64,000 bases of DNA, taken from contig NZ_JACKSJ010000235.1 of the NCBI RefSeq assembly GCF_025821665.1, forward strand, positions 124,001-188,000, in the 5' to 3' direction. Position numbers and translations under genes: made by a program. Below the pieces are notes generated by a model that had not been told where the DNA came from, ran no database searches, and was given only the letters and a program-made list of their open reading frames with translations. This DNA comes from [Mycobacterium] manitobense. GTDB taxonomy: Bacteria; Actinomycetota; Actinomycetes; Mycobacteriales; Mycobacteriaceae. This document shows positions 51,327 through 58,996 of this stretch, piece after piece; position 1 is the stretch's first letter; every line of letters begins with the position of its first letter.

Positions 51327-52835
51327 TCATCGCCGCTCGGCGCCGACGCCGGCCTGCGTTCCCGGTTCGTCACCGACGTTCGCCGGAGAGCGCAGCTGGT
51401 CTTTCATGACCTTGCCCGTCGCGTTCAGCGGCAGTCGGTCCAGGAACTCCACCGAGCGCGGCACCTTGAAGCCCGCCATCCGCTCCCGGCTCCACGCGAT
51501 CAGTTCCTCGGCCGTCGGCGCCGGTGTCCGGTCGGAGCGGACGACGAAGGCCTTGCCGACCTGACCCATCCGCTCGTCGGGCACACCGATGACGGCGACC
51601 TGGGCGACCGCCGGGTGCTCGAGAAGGAAGCCCTCGATCTCGGCCGGGTAGGCGTTGAAGCCGCCGACGATGAACATGTCCTTCTTGCGTCCGACGATGC
51701 GCAGACGGCCGGCATCGTCGAGCGTGCCGAGGTCGCCGGTGTGCAACCAGCCGCCGGCGTCGATCGCCTCCGCCGTGGCGGCCGGGTCGTCGAGATAGCC
51801 CTGCATCACGCTGTAGCCGCGCACCAGGACCTCGCCGTCGTCGGCGATCGCGACCTCGATGCCGTCGCAGGCGACGCCGACCGTGGTGGCGATGTCGGTG
51901 AACGAGTCGCCGGGCCGCGACAGTGTGGCGGTGCCGCATTCGGTCAGGCCGTAGCCGGTGTTCACCGACGCGAACGGCAGCTCGTCGTGGATGCGGCGGA
52001 TCAGCTCCACTGGAATGTCCGACGCACCAGTCACCCCCGCGCGCAACGACGCGAGCTTCGACTTGTCCTGCACGGCGAGCAACGAGTGGTACAGCGTCGG
52101 CGGCCCCGGCAGCATGGTCACCCGTTCGCGCTCGATGAGATCGACCACGACGTCGACGTCGAACACCGGGACCGGCAGGATCGTGGCGCCGCGGATCAAG
52201 GAGGCGATGCACCCGGCCTTGTAGCCGAAGGTGTGGAAGAACGGATTGATGGCCAGGTAGCGGTCACCCTGGCGCAGATCGTTGAGGTCACACCACTCCT
52301 CGTACATCCGGAGCGTCTGCAGGTGGTTCATCATCACGCCCTTGGGGCGGCCGGTGGTCCCGGAGGTGTAGATGATGTCGGCGATGTCGGTGCCGCTGAT
52401 GGCCCGTTCGAACGGCTCGCCGCTGTCGAGGAAGCCGGACTTCAGATCGATCACCGGGACACCGGCGGGAGCGCTGTACTCGGTGCCGAGGAAACCCTGT
52501 TGCACCAGGACGGCTTTGGCGCCGCTGCGGCCGATGACGTCGGCCGCCTCGTCGGTCTTGAAGCGGGTGTTGACCGGGACCAGCACGCCGCCGGCGGTCA
52601 CCAGTCCGAACGCGGCGACGATCCACTCCGCCGAGTTCGGCGCCCACACCGCCACCCGGTCGCCCTTGGCCACGCCGAGATCACGGAAGGCGCCCGCGGC
52701 GCGGCGCACCCGTTCGACGAGCTCGACGTACGAGAGGCGCAGCGGACCGTCGACGACCGCTTCTGCGTCGCCGAATCGGTCCGCCGCGCTGGCGACCATC
52801 TCGGGGATGGTCTGCCAAGTGGGAACGTAGGTCAC
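51327..52835 (-). CDS. AMP-forming acyl-CoA synthetase (FadD3-like)
   Basis: 502 residues of the ANL superfamily. Adenylate P-loop DIIYTSGTTGRPKGV (near residue 155), NPFFHTFGYK, GYGLTECGTA, GGWLHTGDLG, the hinge region GRKKDMFIVGG and C-terminal catalytic Lys in LNATGKVMK. It activates a carboxylic acid to its CoA thioester via an acyl-adenylate, in the cytoplasm. The acid is unknown; resemblance to FadD3, which acts on a steroid-ring fragment, is only general. GTG 52835 overlaps the stop of the amidohydrolase gene (GTGA), so both are one transcript. Confidence 0.9.
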   Translation of the reverse strand: MTYVPTWQTIPEMVASAADRFGDAEAVVDGPLRLSYVELVERVRRAAGAFRDLGVAKGDRVAVWAPNSAEWIVAAFGLVTAGGVLVPVNTRFKTDEAADVIGRSGAKAVLVQQGFLGTEYSAPAGVPVIDLKSGFLDSGEPFERAISGTDIADIIYTSGTTGRPKGVMMNHLQTLRMYEEWCDLNDLRQGDRYLAINPFFHTFGYKAGCIASLIRGATILPVPVFDVDVVVDLIERERVTMLPGPPTLYHSLLAVQDKSKLASLRAGVTGASDIPVELIRRIHDELPFASVNTGYGLTECGTATLSRPGDSFTDIATTVGVACDGIEVAIADDGEVLVRGYSVMQGYLDDPAATAEAIDAGGWLHTGDLGTLDDAGRLRIVGRKKDMFIVGGFNAYPAEIEGFLLEHPAVAQVAVIGVPDERMGQVGKAFVVRSDRTPAPTAEELIAWSRERMAGFKVPRSVEFLDRLPLNATGKVMKDQLRSPANVGDEPGTQAGVGAERR

Positions 52836-54022
52836 GTAGTGACGAGACGACCCAGGTTGCCGCCCATGATCTTCGCCTGGTCCTCCATCGAGAGGTGCTC
52901 GAGCGCGGTGACGTAGTGGGTCGGCTCGGCCAGTCCCTCGGGGTGCGGCCAGTCCGATCCGTAGAGCACCTGGTCCACGCCGATCAGGTTGATCAGGTCG
53001 TCGATGCCCTCTTCGTAGAACGGGCTGACGAAGATCCGGTTCTTGATCTCCTCCATCGGGTTGCCCGGGAAGGCCTCCGGGGCCTTCTTGTAGACCTCGG
53101 ACATGGAGTCCAGCAGCGGGAACATCCACTTCGAACCGGCCTCGACGATGCCCACCTTGAGCGTCGGGAACCGGAACAGCGCGCCGTGGATGACCCAGGA
53201 GGCCACCGCGTCCTGGATCGGGCGCCACTCGTTGAGGATGTTCATCGCGTTGGTCTGGAACGGCAGCATCTCCTGGGCGACGCCGTCCCACTCGGAGGTG
53301 TAGCGCGAGTAGCCGCTGTCCGAGGAGTGCATGCCGACGAAGATGTCGTACTCCACGCACTTCTGCCAGAAGGGGTCGAACTCGGGCAGCGCGAAGGACC
53401 GGGGGCCGCGGAAGCCGGGCACCGGCGCCGGCCGGACCAGGATGGCGCGGGCGCCGCGCTTGACCGCCCACTCCAGCTCCTCGATGGCCTTCTCGACGAT
53501 CGGCAGCGTGATCACCGGCGTGACGAAGATGCGGTTCTGGTAGTTGAAGCCCCACACCTCGTGCAGCCACTCGTTCAGCGAGTGGATGATCACGTGGATG
53601 GCCATCGGGTCGTCGCGCAGCCGCTCCTCGATGAGGCTGGCCAGCGTCGGGAACATCAGGCTCCGGTCGATGCCGAGCTCGTTCATCAACTCCAGGCGCG
53701 GACCGGGCTCGAAGAACGCCGGGATCGACCGCATCGGCTCACCGAACAGCTCCCGCTTGCTCTTGCCGTCGGGGTTGCCGAACTTGAAGTACTCCTCCCA
53801 GGCGCCGGGCTTGGCGACGTGCGAGAACGTCGGGTTCGGGATGTAGTTGGAGATCTGACCCTTGATCGCGATCTTGGTGCGCCCGTTGACCTCGACGTAC
53901 TGGACGACGTCCTTGTACTCCTTGGGGAGGTACTTGGTCATCGCCTCCGGCGGCTCGTAGAGGTGGTTGTCCGCGTCGAACAGCGGAAAGGGGATGTCGA
54001 CCCGATGCGAGAGTTGTCCCAT
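52832..54022 (-). CDS. Amidohydrolase 2 (ACMSD-like) family TIM-barrel protein
   Basis: 396 residues. The N-terminal DADNHLYEPPEAM supplies the metal ligands of this family (Asp-x-Asn-His form rather than Asp-x-His-x-His), and YGSDWPHPEG near the C-terminus gives the catalytic Asp; MHSSDSGYSR holds another probable ligand His. ACMSD-like enzymes decarboxylate or hydrolyse ring-derived acids. Placed between two acyl-CoA synthetases in a catabolic island. The ATG is preceded by AGGAGCATTTC-like sequence; a 15-bp palindrome lies 23-37 nt upstream, so this gene pair may have its own regulated promoter. Confidence 0.87.
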   Translation of the reverse strand: MGQLSHRVDIPFPLFDADNHLYEPPEAMTKYLPKEYKDVVQYVEVNGRTKIAIKGQISNYIPNPTFSHVAKPGAWEEYFKFGNPDGKSKRELFGEPMRSIPAFFEPGPRLELMNELGIDRSLMFPTLASLIEERLRDDPMAIHVIIHSLNEWLHEVWGFNYQNRIFVTPVITLPIVEKAIEELEWAVKRGARAILVRPAPVPGFRGPRSFALPEFDPFWQKCVEYDIFVGMHSSDSGYSRYTSEWDGVAQEMLPFQTNAMNILNEWRPIQDAVASWVIHGALFRFPTLKVGIVEAGSKWMFPLLDSMSEVYKKAPEAFPGNPMEEIKNRIFVSPFYEEGIDDLINLIGVDQVLYGSDWPHPEGLAEPTHYVTALEHLSMEDQAKIMGGNLGRLVTT

Positions 54023-54044
54023 GAAATGCTCCTTTGCTTATTGC

Positions 54045-54059
54045 GAGAATCGTATTCTC
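54045..54059. promoter_or_regulatory. GAGAAT-CGT-ATTCTC palindrome
   Basis: 15-bp near-perfect palindrome, 23 nt upstream of the amidohydrolase start and overlapping the stop codon of the upstream synthetase gene. Best-conserved member of the four related sites. Confidence 0.6.
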
Positions 54060-55632
54060 ATTCCCCTGCCACTGCAACGCCCTGCCCGACACGGCCGTGG
54101 ATCTGCGCCCGGATGAGGACTTTCTGCACCTTGCCGCTGGCCGTGCGTGGATAGTCCTGACCCTCGGGGACCTCGTGCAGTTCCTCCGGACACTTCTGCC
54201 GCGCCACGCCGGCCCGCCCGAAGTGGGCGCGGACCTCGTCGATGCCGGGCATCGTGTGGCCGGGCTTGATCCGCAGCACCGCGGCGACGTGCTCGCCGAG
54301 CCGATCGTCGGGCGCGGACACCACCACCGCCTCGGCCACCGCGGGCATCGCCAGCAGCACCTCCTCGACCTCGAGGGCGCTGATGTTCTCCCCGCCGCGG
54401 ATGATCACGTCGGCCTTGCGGTCGGTGATGGTCAGGTAGCCGTCCTCGTCGAGAACGCCGACGTCGCCGGTGTGGTACCAGCCGTCGGCGTCGAAGGCCT
54501 TCGCCGTCAGTTCGTCGTCGGTGTAGCCGAGGCACAGATCGGGCCCCCGAGAGAGGATTTCGCCCTCGTCGGTCAGCTTGATCTCCACCCCCGGTCGCAC
54601 GTCGCCGTCGGTGTAGAGCCGCTTGGCCTCCGGTGCGGTGCGCCGCGATCCGGTGATCGACGGGTGTTCCGTGCTGCCGTAGGAGCGGAAGACGAACAGT
54701 CCCATGTCGGCCAGCCGCCGGGTCACCGCGGCGGGCACCGTCGAGCCGCCGAGGCCCACGGTGCTGAAGTTCGCCATGTGGGCGGGGGTGCACTTCGGGT
54801 GGTCGAGCAGGCTGGTGACGAAGTAGGGCGGGCCGCCGCCGATCGACAGTCCCTCGGTCTCGATGAGGTCGAGCACCTTGCCGGGGTCCCAGACGTCGCA
54901 CAGGTCGATCGGCGCACCCTCGAGTACCGGGATCAGGAAGGCGCCGACCATGCCGATGAAGTGGCCAACGGGTGTCGCCGTCAGCTGCCTGCCGCGGTCG
55001 GGCGGATAGTTCGCCAGCAGCTGGCGGGTCTCGAAGCCGAGAGTCTGATGGCTGTGCACCACGCCCTTGGGATCTCGGGTGGTGCCGGAGGTGAACGCGA
55101 TCAGCGCGGGACTCGCCGGGTCGGTCGGCACGGTGCCGACCAGCGGCTCGTCGTCGAAGAGGGCGTCGAAGCCGTCGGTGCCGACCAGCCCGACGATCGG
55201 GATGTCGGCGCACAGGTCCGGCTGGAACTGCATGCGGCCGAACTCCTCGGCCGTGATGAAGACCTTGGGTCGCGCCGTACCCAGGATGTGCGTGAGCTCC
55301 TTGCGGCCGTAGAAGTGCACGATCGGCACCACGACCGCGCCGAGGAACGCCGAGGCCCAGAAGGCCACGGCGGCCTCCATCCAGTTCGGCAGCTGCAGGG
55401 CGATCACGTCGCCCGGACCGACGCCGCGCCGCCGCAGTCCCGCCGCCAGTTGCCGCGCCCGCAGTTCGACGTCGGCGAAGGTGCCGGCATAGGGCCGGAC
55501 CGACGAGTGCACCCAGAAGCCGGTGTCCGGGCTCGCGGTCAGACCGTGGGCGAGCATCTCACCGAGCGTCTCGCGGGTCCACCACCCTTCCGCCTCGTAG
55601 CGTTCGGTCAGCTCAACAGGGATGTTTCGCAC
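54058..55632 (-). CDS. AMP-forming acyl-CoA synthetase
   Basis: 524 residues of the ANL superfamily. P-loop IAFTSGTTRDPKGVV (near 176), ATPVGHFIGMVGAFL, FRSYGSTEHPS, GWYHTGDVGVLDEDGYL, RKADVIIRGGENIS and catalytic Lys in RTASGKVQK. The TPVGHFIG and GST-EH motifs resemble cyclohexanecarboxylate- or aryl/cyclic-acid CoA ligases more than long-chain FadDs, so a cyclic or aromatic acid is plausible. GTG 55632; GGAGG lies 12 nt upstream. Divergent from the crotonase gene, with a tandem GAGAAT operator between. Confidence 0.9.
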   Translation of the reverse strand: MRNIPVELTERYEAEGWWTRETLGEMLAHGLTASPDTGFWVHSSVRPYAGTFADVELRARQLAAGLRRRGVGPGDVIALQLPNWMEAAVAFWASAFLGAVVVPIVHFYGRKELTHILGTARPKVFITAEEFGRMQFQPDLCADIPIVGLVGTDGFDALFDDEPLVGTVPTDPASPALIAFTSGTTRDPKGVVHSHQTLGFETRQLLANYPPDRGRQLTATPVGHFIGMVGAFLIPVLEGAPIDLCDVWDPGKVLDLIETEGLSIGGGPPYFVTSLLDHPKCTPAHMANFSTVGLGGSTVPAAVTRRLADMGLFVFRSYGSTEHPSITGSRRTAPEAKRLYTDGDVRPGVEIKLTDEGEILSRGPDLCLGYTDDELTAKAFDADGWYHTGDVGVLDEDGYLTITDRKADVIIRGGENISALEVEEVLLAMPAVAEAVVVSAPDDRLGEHVAAVLRIKPGHTMPGIDEVRAHFGRAGVARQKCPEELHEVPEGQDYPRTASGKVQKVLIRAQIHGRVGQGVAVAGE

Positions 55633-55657
55633 GCTTGCCCAGCACCTCCAGCTCGAT

Positions 55658-55694
55658 GGCGATGCTATTCTCCGCTGGCGAGAATGCCAATACC
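55658..55694. promoter_or_regulatory. Tandem GAGAAT operator in the divergent promoter
   Basis: Two 15-mers, GGCGATGCTATTCTC (55658-55672) and GAGAATGCCAATACC (55680-55694), separated by 7 nt, so ATTCTC and GAGAAT face each other; centres 22 bp apart, two helical turns. Lies between the synthetase (55632) and crotonase (55713) starts. Confidence 0.6.
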
Positions 55695-55712
55695 GTGCTG
55701 GGAGAACGTCTG

Positions 55713-56438
55713 ATGATCGACCTCGAGGTGACCGATGGACTTGCGGTGATCACCATCGACCGCCCGCACGCCCGCAATGCCATCTCCCTGGAGACGATGG
55801 GCCAGCTCGAGAAGGCGCTCGACACCCTGGAAACGACCGTCGAGGCGCGTGCGCTCGCAATCACCGGCGCCGGCGACCGCGCGTTCGTCTCCGGTGGCGA
55901 CCTCAAGGAACTCAGTGCCCTGCGCACCGAAATCGACGCCTCGGCGATGGCTTGGCGGATGCGGGCGATCTGCGACCGGATCGCCGCCTTCCCCGGCCCG
56001 GTGATCGCGGCGCTCAACGGCCATGCCCTCGGCGGCGGCGCCGAGGTGGCGGTCGCCGCGGACATCCGGCTGGCGGCCGACGACATCAAGATCGGCTTCA
56101 ACCAGGTGACGCTGGCGATCATGCCGGCCTGGGGCGGCGCCGAGCGGCTCGCCGCCCTGGTCGGCAGGGGTCGTGCGCTGATGTTGGCGGGCGCGGGCAC
56201 CGTGCTCGAGGCCGCCGAGGCCGAACGGATCGGCCTGGTGGACCGGGTGCTGCCGCGCGCCTCCTTCGACGCCGACTGGCGCGCCGTCGCCCAGGCGCTG
56301 GCCACCGCGCCGGCCGCCGAGGTGAAACGGGTGGTCAACGGTGTCACCACCACCGAGGCCGTCGCCGCCTTCGCCCGGCTGTGGGTCTCCGACGCGCACT
56401 GGCAGGCCGCGGACAAGGTGATGAAGCGCGCGCGGTAG
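55713..56438 (+). CDS. Enoyl-CoA hydratase/isomerase family protein
   Basis: 241 residues, crotonase fold: RPHARNAISLETM, FVSGGDLKELSAL (oxyanion hole), GHALGGGAEVAVAADIRLAA. The first catalytic Glu of hydratases is kept (GGGAEV) but the second appears as Gln (FNQVTL where QPEVKL is usual). Single-Glu crotonases include isomerases, decarboxylases and ring-cleaving enzymes, so simple hydration is not assured. ATG 55713 has GGGAGA upstream; the earlier in-frame ATG at 55635 would run through the operator. Probably acts on the CoA ester made by the divergent synthetase. Confidence 0.87.
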   Translation: MIDLEVTDGLAVITIDRPHARNAISLETMGQLEKALDTLETTVEARALAITGAGDRAFVSGGDLKELSALRTEIDASAMAWRMRAICDRIAAFPGPVIAALNGHALGGGAEVAVAADIRLAADDIKIGFNQVTLAIMPAWGGAERLAALVGRGRALMLAGAGTVLEAAEAERIGLVDRVLPRASFDADWRAVAQALATAPAAEVKRVVNGVTTTEAVAAFARLWVSDAHWQAADKVMKRAR

Positions 56439-56447
56439 ACGCGCTCG

Positions 56448-56484
56448 CCGGAACATGTTCTCCCTAGACGAGAACGCCATTTCC
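56448..56484. promoter_or_regulatory. Tandem GAGAAT-type operator before the DUF35-thiolase operon
   Basis: CCGGAACATGTTCTC (56448-56462), 7 nt, GAGAACGCCATTTCC (56470-56484): the same spacing and orientation as the site at 55658-55694. It lies 69 nt upstream of the DUF35 start. Confidence 0.6.
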
Positions 56485-56552
56485 AATTAATGTCAGCCAC
56501 ATGCACAGCGTCGCATAGGCGCTGGGCGACCCCGTGGACACAGGAGGACGTC

Positions 56553-56966
56553 ATGGCGAAGGCGCTCGCGCCCGAGATCTCGACCTGGCCGGACAGTGAA
56601 CCCCAGCTGATCGGCAGCACCTGCGGCGCATGTGGCGCCACCGCCTTCCCGGTGCAGGCGCGCTGCCCGAAGTGCAGCAGCGCCGAGATGTCGGACGCGC
56701 TGCTGCCGCGGCAGGGCACGCTCGTCGCCTGGACCACCCAGGGCTTCCCGCCCGGCGCCCCCTACAAGGGACCGACCGGTAAGGACTTCGTGCCGTTCGG
56801 CGTGGGCCTCGTCCAACTCGACGACGTCATCCGGGTGGAGGGCCGGCTCACCGAGAGCGATCCGGCCAAGCTGCAGTTCGGGATGGCCGTCGAGCTGACG
56901 ATGATCCCGTTCACCAAGGACGAGGACGGCGAGGAGATCATCACCTTCGCCTTCCAGCCGGTCTGA
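56553..56966 (+). CDS. DUF35 OB-fold acyl-CoA-associated protein with zinc ribbon
   Basis: 137 residues: a zinc ribbon (STCGACGA and ARCPKCSS, four Cys, about residues 24-44) followed by an OB-fold domain (GTLVAWTTQGFPPGAPY, FGVGLVQLDDVIRVEGRL). DUF35 proteins act as partners of thiolases or of MaoC-like hydratases, for example ChsH2 and the Ltp2 aldolase in steroid side-chain degradation. It is followed 28 nt later by the thiolase gene, its likely partner. ATG 56553 has CAGGAGG at the right distance. Confidence 0.88.
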   Translation: MAKALAPEISTWPDSEPQLIGSTCGACGATAFPVQARCPKCSSAEMSDALLPRQGTLVAWTTQGFPPGAPYKGPTGKDFVPFGVGLVQLDDVIRVEGRLTESDPAKLQFGMAVELTMIPFTKDEDGEEIITFAFQPV

Positions 56967-56994
56967 CCCCGCGTACGAGAGGAACAGTCGAGAC

Positions 56995-58137
56995 ATGAAC
57001 GACGTGGCGATCATCGGCGTGGGTCTGCACCCCTTCGGCCGCTTCGACAAGACCGCGATGGAGATGGGCGCCGAGGCGATCCAGAGCGCCCTGACCGACG
57101 CGAAGCTGGACTGGAAGGACATCCAGTTCGGCTTCGGCGGCAGCTACGAGGTCTCCAATCCCGACGCGGTCACCCGCCTGGTGGGTCTGACCGGCATCAC
57201 GTTCACCAACGTGTTCAACGCCTGCGCCACCGCCGCCAGCGCGATTCAGCAGACCGCCGACACCATCCGGCTGGGCAAGTACGACATCGGTATCGCGATC
57301 GGGTTGGACAAGCACCCACGCGGCGCGTTCACCGACGATCCGGCCAAACTCGCGCTGCCGCAGTGGTATGCGGAGAACGGGCAGTTCGTCACCACCAAGT
57401 TCTTCGGCATCAAAGCCAATCACTACCTGCACAAGCACGGAATCTCCGAGGAGACGCTGGCCCGCGTGGCCAACAAGAACTTCCGCAACGGCGCACTGAA
57501 TCCGAATGCGTTCCGGCGCAAGGAGATCTCGATCGACGAGATCATGGCCTCGCCGGTGCTGAACTATCCGCTGCGCCAGTTCATGTTCTGCGCCCCCGAC
57601 GAGGGTGCGGCAGCGGTCATCATGTGCCGCGGCGACATCGCGCACCGCTACACCGACAAGCCGGTGTACGTGAAGGCCACGGAGATCCGCACCAGGACAT
57701 TCGGCGCCTACGAGGTGCACGCCACGTCCGCTCCGCTCGACGAGGACGTCTCCCCCACGGTGTACGCCGCCCGCGCGGCCTATGAGGAGGCCGGCATCGG
57801 CCCCGAGGACGTCGACGTGGCGCAGCTGCAGGACACCGACGCCGGCGCGGAGGTGATCCACATGGCCGAGACGGGGCTGTGCGCCGACGGTGAGCAGGAG
57901 AAGCTGCTGGCCGACGGCGCCACCGAGATCGGCGGGTCGATACCGGTCAACACCGACGGCGGTCTCATCGCCAACGGAGAGCCGATCGGCGCGTCGGGGC
58001 TGCGCCAGGTGCACGAGCTGGTGCGTCAGCTGCGCGGCGAGGCAGGCGACCGCCAGGTGCCCGGCGAGCCGAGGGTCGGGCTGGCGCAGGTGTACGGGGC
58101 GCCGGGAACCGCGTCGGCGACCATCCTGTCGACCTGA
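56995..58137 (+). CDS. SCP2/Ltp-type thiolase-fold protein
   Basis: 380 residues with a thiolase fold. The nucleophilic Cys77 sits in FNACATAAS; a C-terminal segment NTDGGLIANGEPIGASGLRQ with a following His (QVHELV) matches the SCP2-thiolase/Ltp group. The usual second Cys of biosynthetic thiolases is absent (VYGAPGTASA). With the adjacent DUF35 protein it could be a retro-aldolase of the Ltp2 type or a beta-ketothiolase, ending a degradation pathway with release of acetyl- or propionyl-CoA. Preceding GAGAGGAAC is the ribosome binding site. Confidence 0.9.
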   Translation: MNDVAIIGVGLHPFGRFDKTAMEMGAEAIQSALTDAKLDWKDIQFGFGGSYEVSNPDAVTRLVGLTGITFTNVFNACATAASAIQQTADTIRLGKYDIGIAIGLDKHPRGAFTDDPAKLALPQWYAENGQFVTTKFFGIKANHYLHKHGISEETLARVANKNFRNGALNPNAFRRKEISIDEIMASPVLNYPLRQFMFCAPDEGAAAVIMCRGDIAHRYTDKPVYVKATEIRTRTFGAYEVHATSAPLDEDVSPTVYAARAAYEEAGIGPEDVDVAQLQDTDAGAEVIHMAETGLCADGEQEKLLADGATEIGGSIPVNTDGGLIANGEPIGASGLRQVHELVRQLRGEAGDRQVPGEPRVGLAQVYGAPGTASATILST

Positions 58138-58157
58138 ACCGGGCGTTGCCCGGTGGA

Positions 58158-58196
58158 TAGCCGGTCGGCTACCCTGGCTGACTAGCCGACCGGCTA
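58158..58196. promoter_or_regulatory. Two TAGCCG-NN-CGGCTA palindromes upstream of the COX3-like operon
   Basis: TAGCCGGTCGGCTA (58158-58171) and TAGCCGACCGGCTA (58183-58196), centres 25 bp apart. Each is itself palindromic and together they form a 14-bp inverted repeat. They may be paired operators of a TetR-type regulator, or a hairpin terminator after the thiolase; no T-tract follows, which favours operators. Confidence 0.55.
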
Positions 58197-58243
58197 GGGG
58201 CCGCGAATGCGCTCCGCCCACCGCCGCAACGCATCGAGGTTCG

Positions 58244-58996
58244 ATGACGCTCACTGATGACGACAGCTCGCCGCGATCCGCCGACGTCACCACCCAATCG
58301 GTCAGTCTGTGGGCCGCGCTGGCGGCCGCGGTGGTGTTGCTGGTCGCGTTCGTCGCCTTCCCGGGCTTCTTCCCGCCGATGTCGCCGACACTGCCTGCCG
58401 AAGAGGTCGCGGCGTTCTACCGGGACAACGCCGCGATGATCCGGTTCAGCATGATCACGTTCAACCTGTGCGCGATCATGCTGCTGCCGTTGTTCCTGGT
58501 GATCGTCGTCCAGATGAAGCGGATGGCAGGCCAGAGCCATGTGCTCGCCTACTGCTACCTGACCGCAGTCGTCAGCGGCGCAACGATTTTCGCGCTCGCC
58601 GACATCTTCTACCTGGTGGCCGCGTTCCGTCCGGACCGCGGGCCCGAGCTGGTGCAGCTGCTCAACGACATGGCCTGGATCATCTTCATCGCACCGGTCG
58701 GCATGCTGGTGGCCCAGAACCTGCTGCTGGCGCTGGCCGTGTACTTCGACAGCGGTCCGCGGCCGGTGTTCCCGCGCTGGGTCGGGCACTACTCGCTGGC
58801 GACGGGGCTGGCGATGGCGCCCGCCGCAGCCGCGGCGGTGGTCACCACCGGACCGCTGGCCTGGGACGGCGTGGTGTCGTTCTGGCTGCGCAACGGCGCG
58901 TTCGCCGCCTTCGTGGTGGTGATGTTCTTCGTGCTGCGCACCGTCCTGCGCAGGCAGGCCGCCGAGGAGCGCGACGCGGCGGTGCCCGCCCGATGA
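58244..58996 (+). CDS. Six-helix membrane protein A (unknown function), paralogue of the next gene
   Basis: 250 residues with about six hydrophobic segments: LWAALAAAVVLLVAFVAF, SMITFNLCAIMLLPLFLVIV, YLTAVVSGATIFALADIFYL, IIFIAPVGMLVAQNLLLALA, SLATGLAMAPAAAAAVVT and FAAFVVVMFFVLR. Conserved hydrophilic points (QMKRM, AFRPDRGPELVQLL, GPLAWDG) recur in the following gene, so the two arose by duplication. It starts the four-gene operon with the cytochrome-oxidase-like genes. I do not recognise a named family; a membrane scaffold or quinone/heme partner is only a guess. Confidence 0.8.
   Translation: MTLTDDDSSPRSADVTTQSVSLWAALAAAVVLLVAFVAFPGFFPPMSPTLPAEEVAAFYRDNAAMIRFSMITFNLCAIMLLPLFLVIVVQMKRMAGQSHVLAYCYLTAVVSGATIFALADIFYLVAAFRPDRGPELVQLLNDMAWIIFIAPVGMLVAQNLLLALAVYFDSGPRPVFPRWVGHYSLATGLAMAPAAAAAVVTTGPLAWDGVVSFWLRNGAFAAFVVVMFFVLRTVLRRQAAEERDAAVPAR

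Noticed and set aside
58158..58196. Simple rho-independent terminator for the thiolase operon
   Set aside because: The stem is good but no T-tract follows and each half is itself palindromic, so paired operators are the preferred reading.
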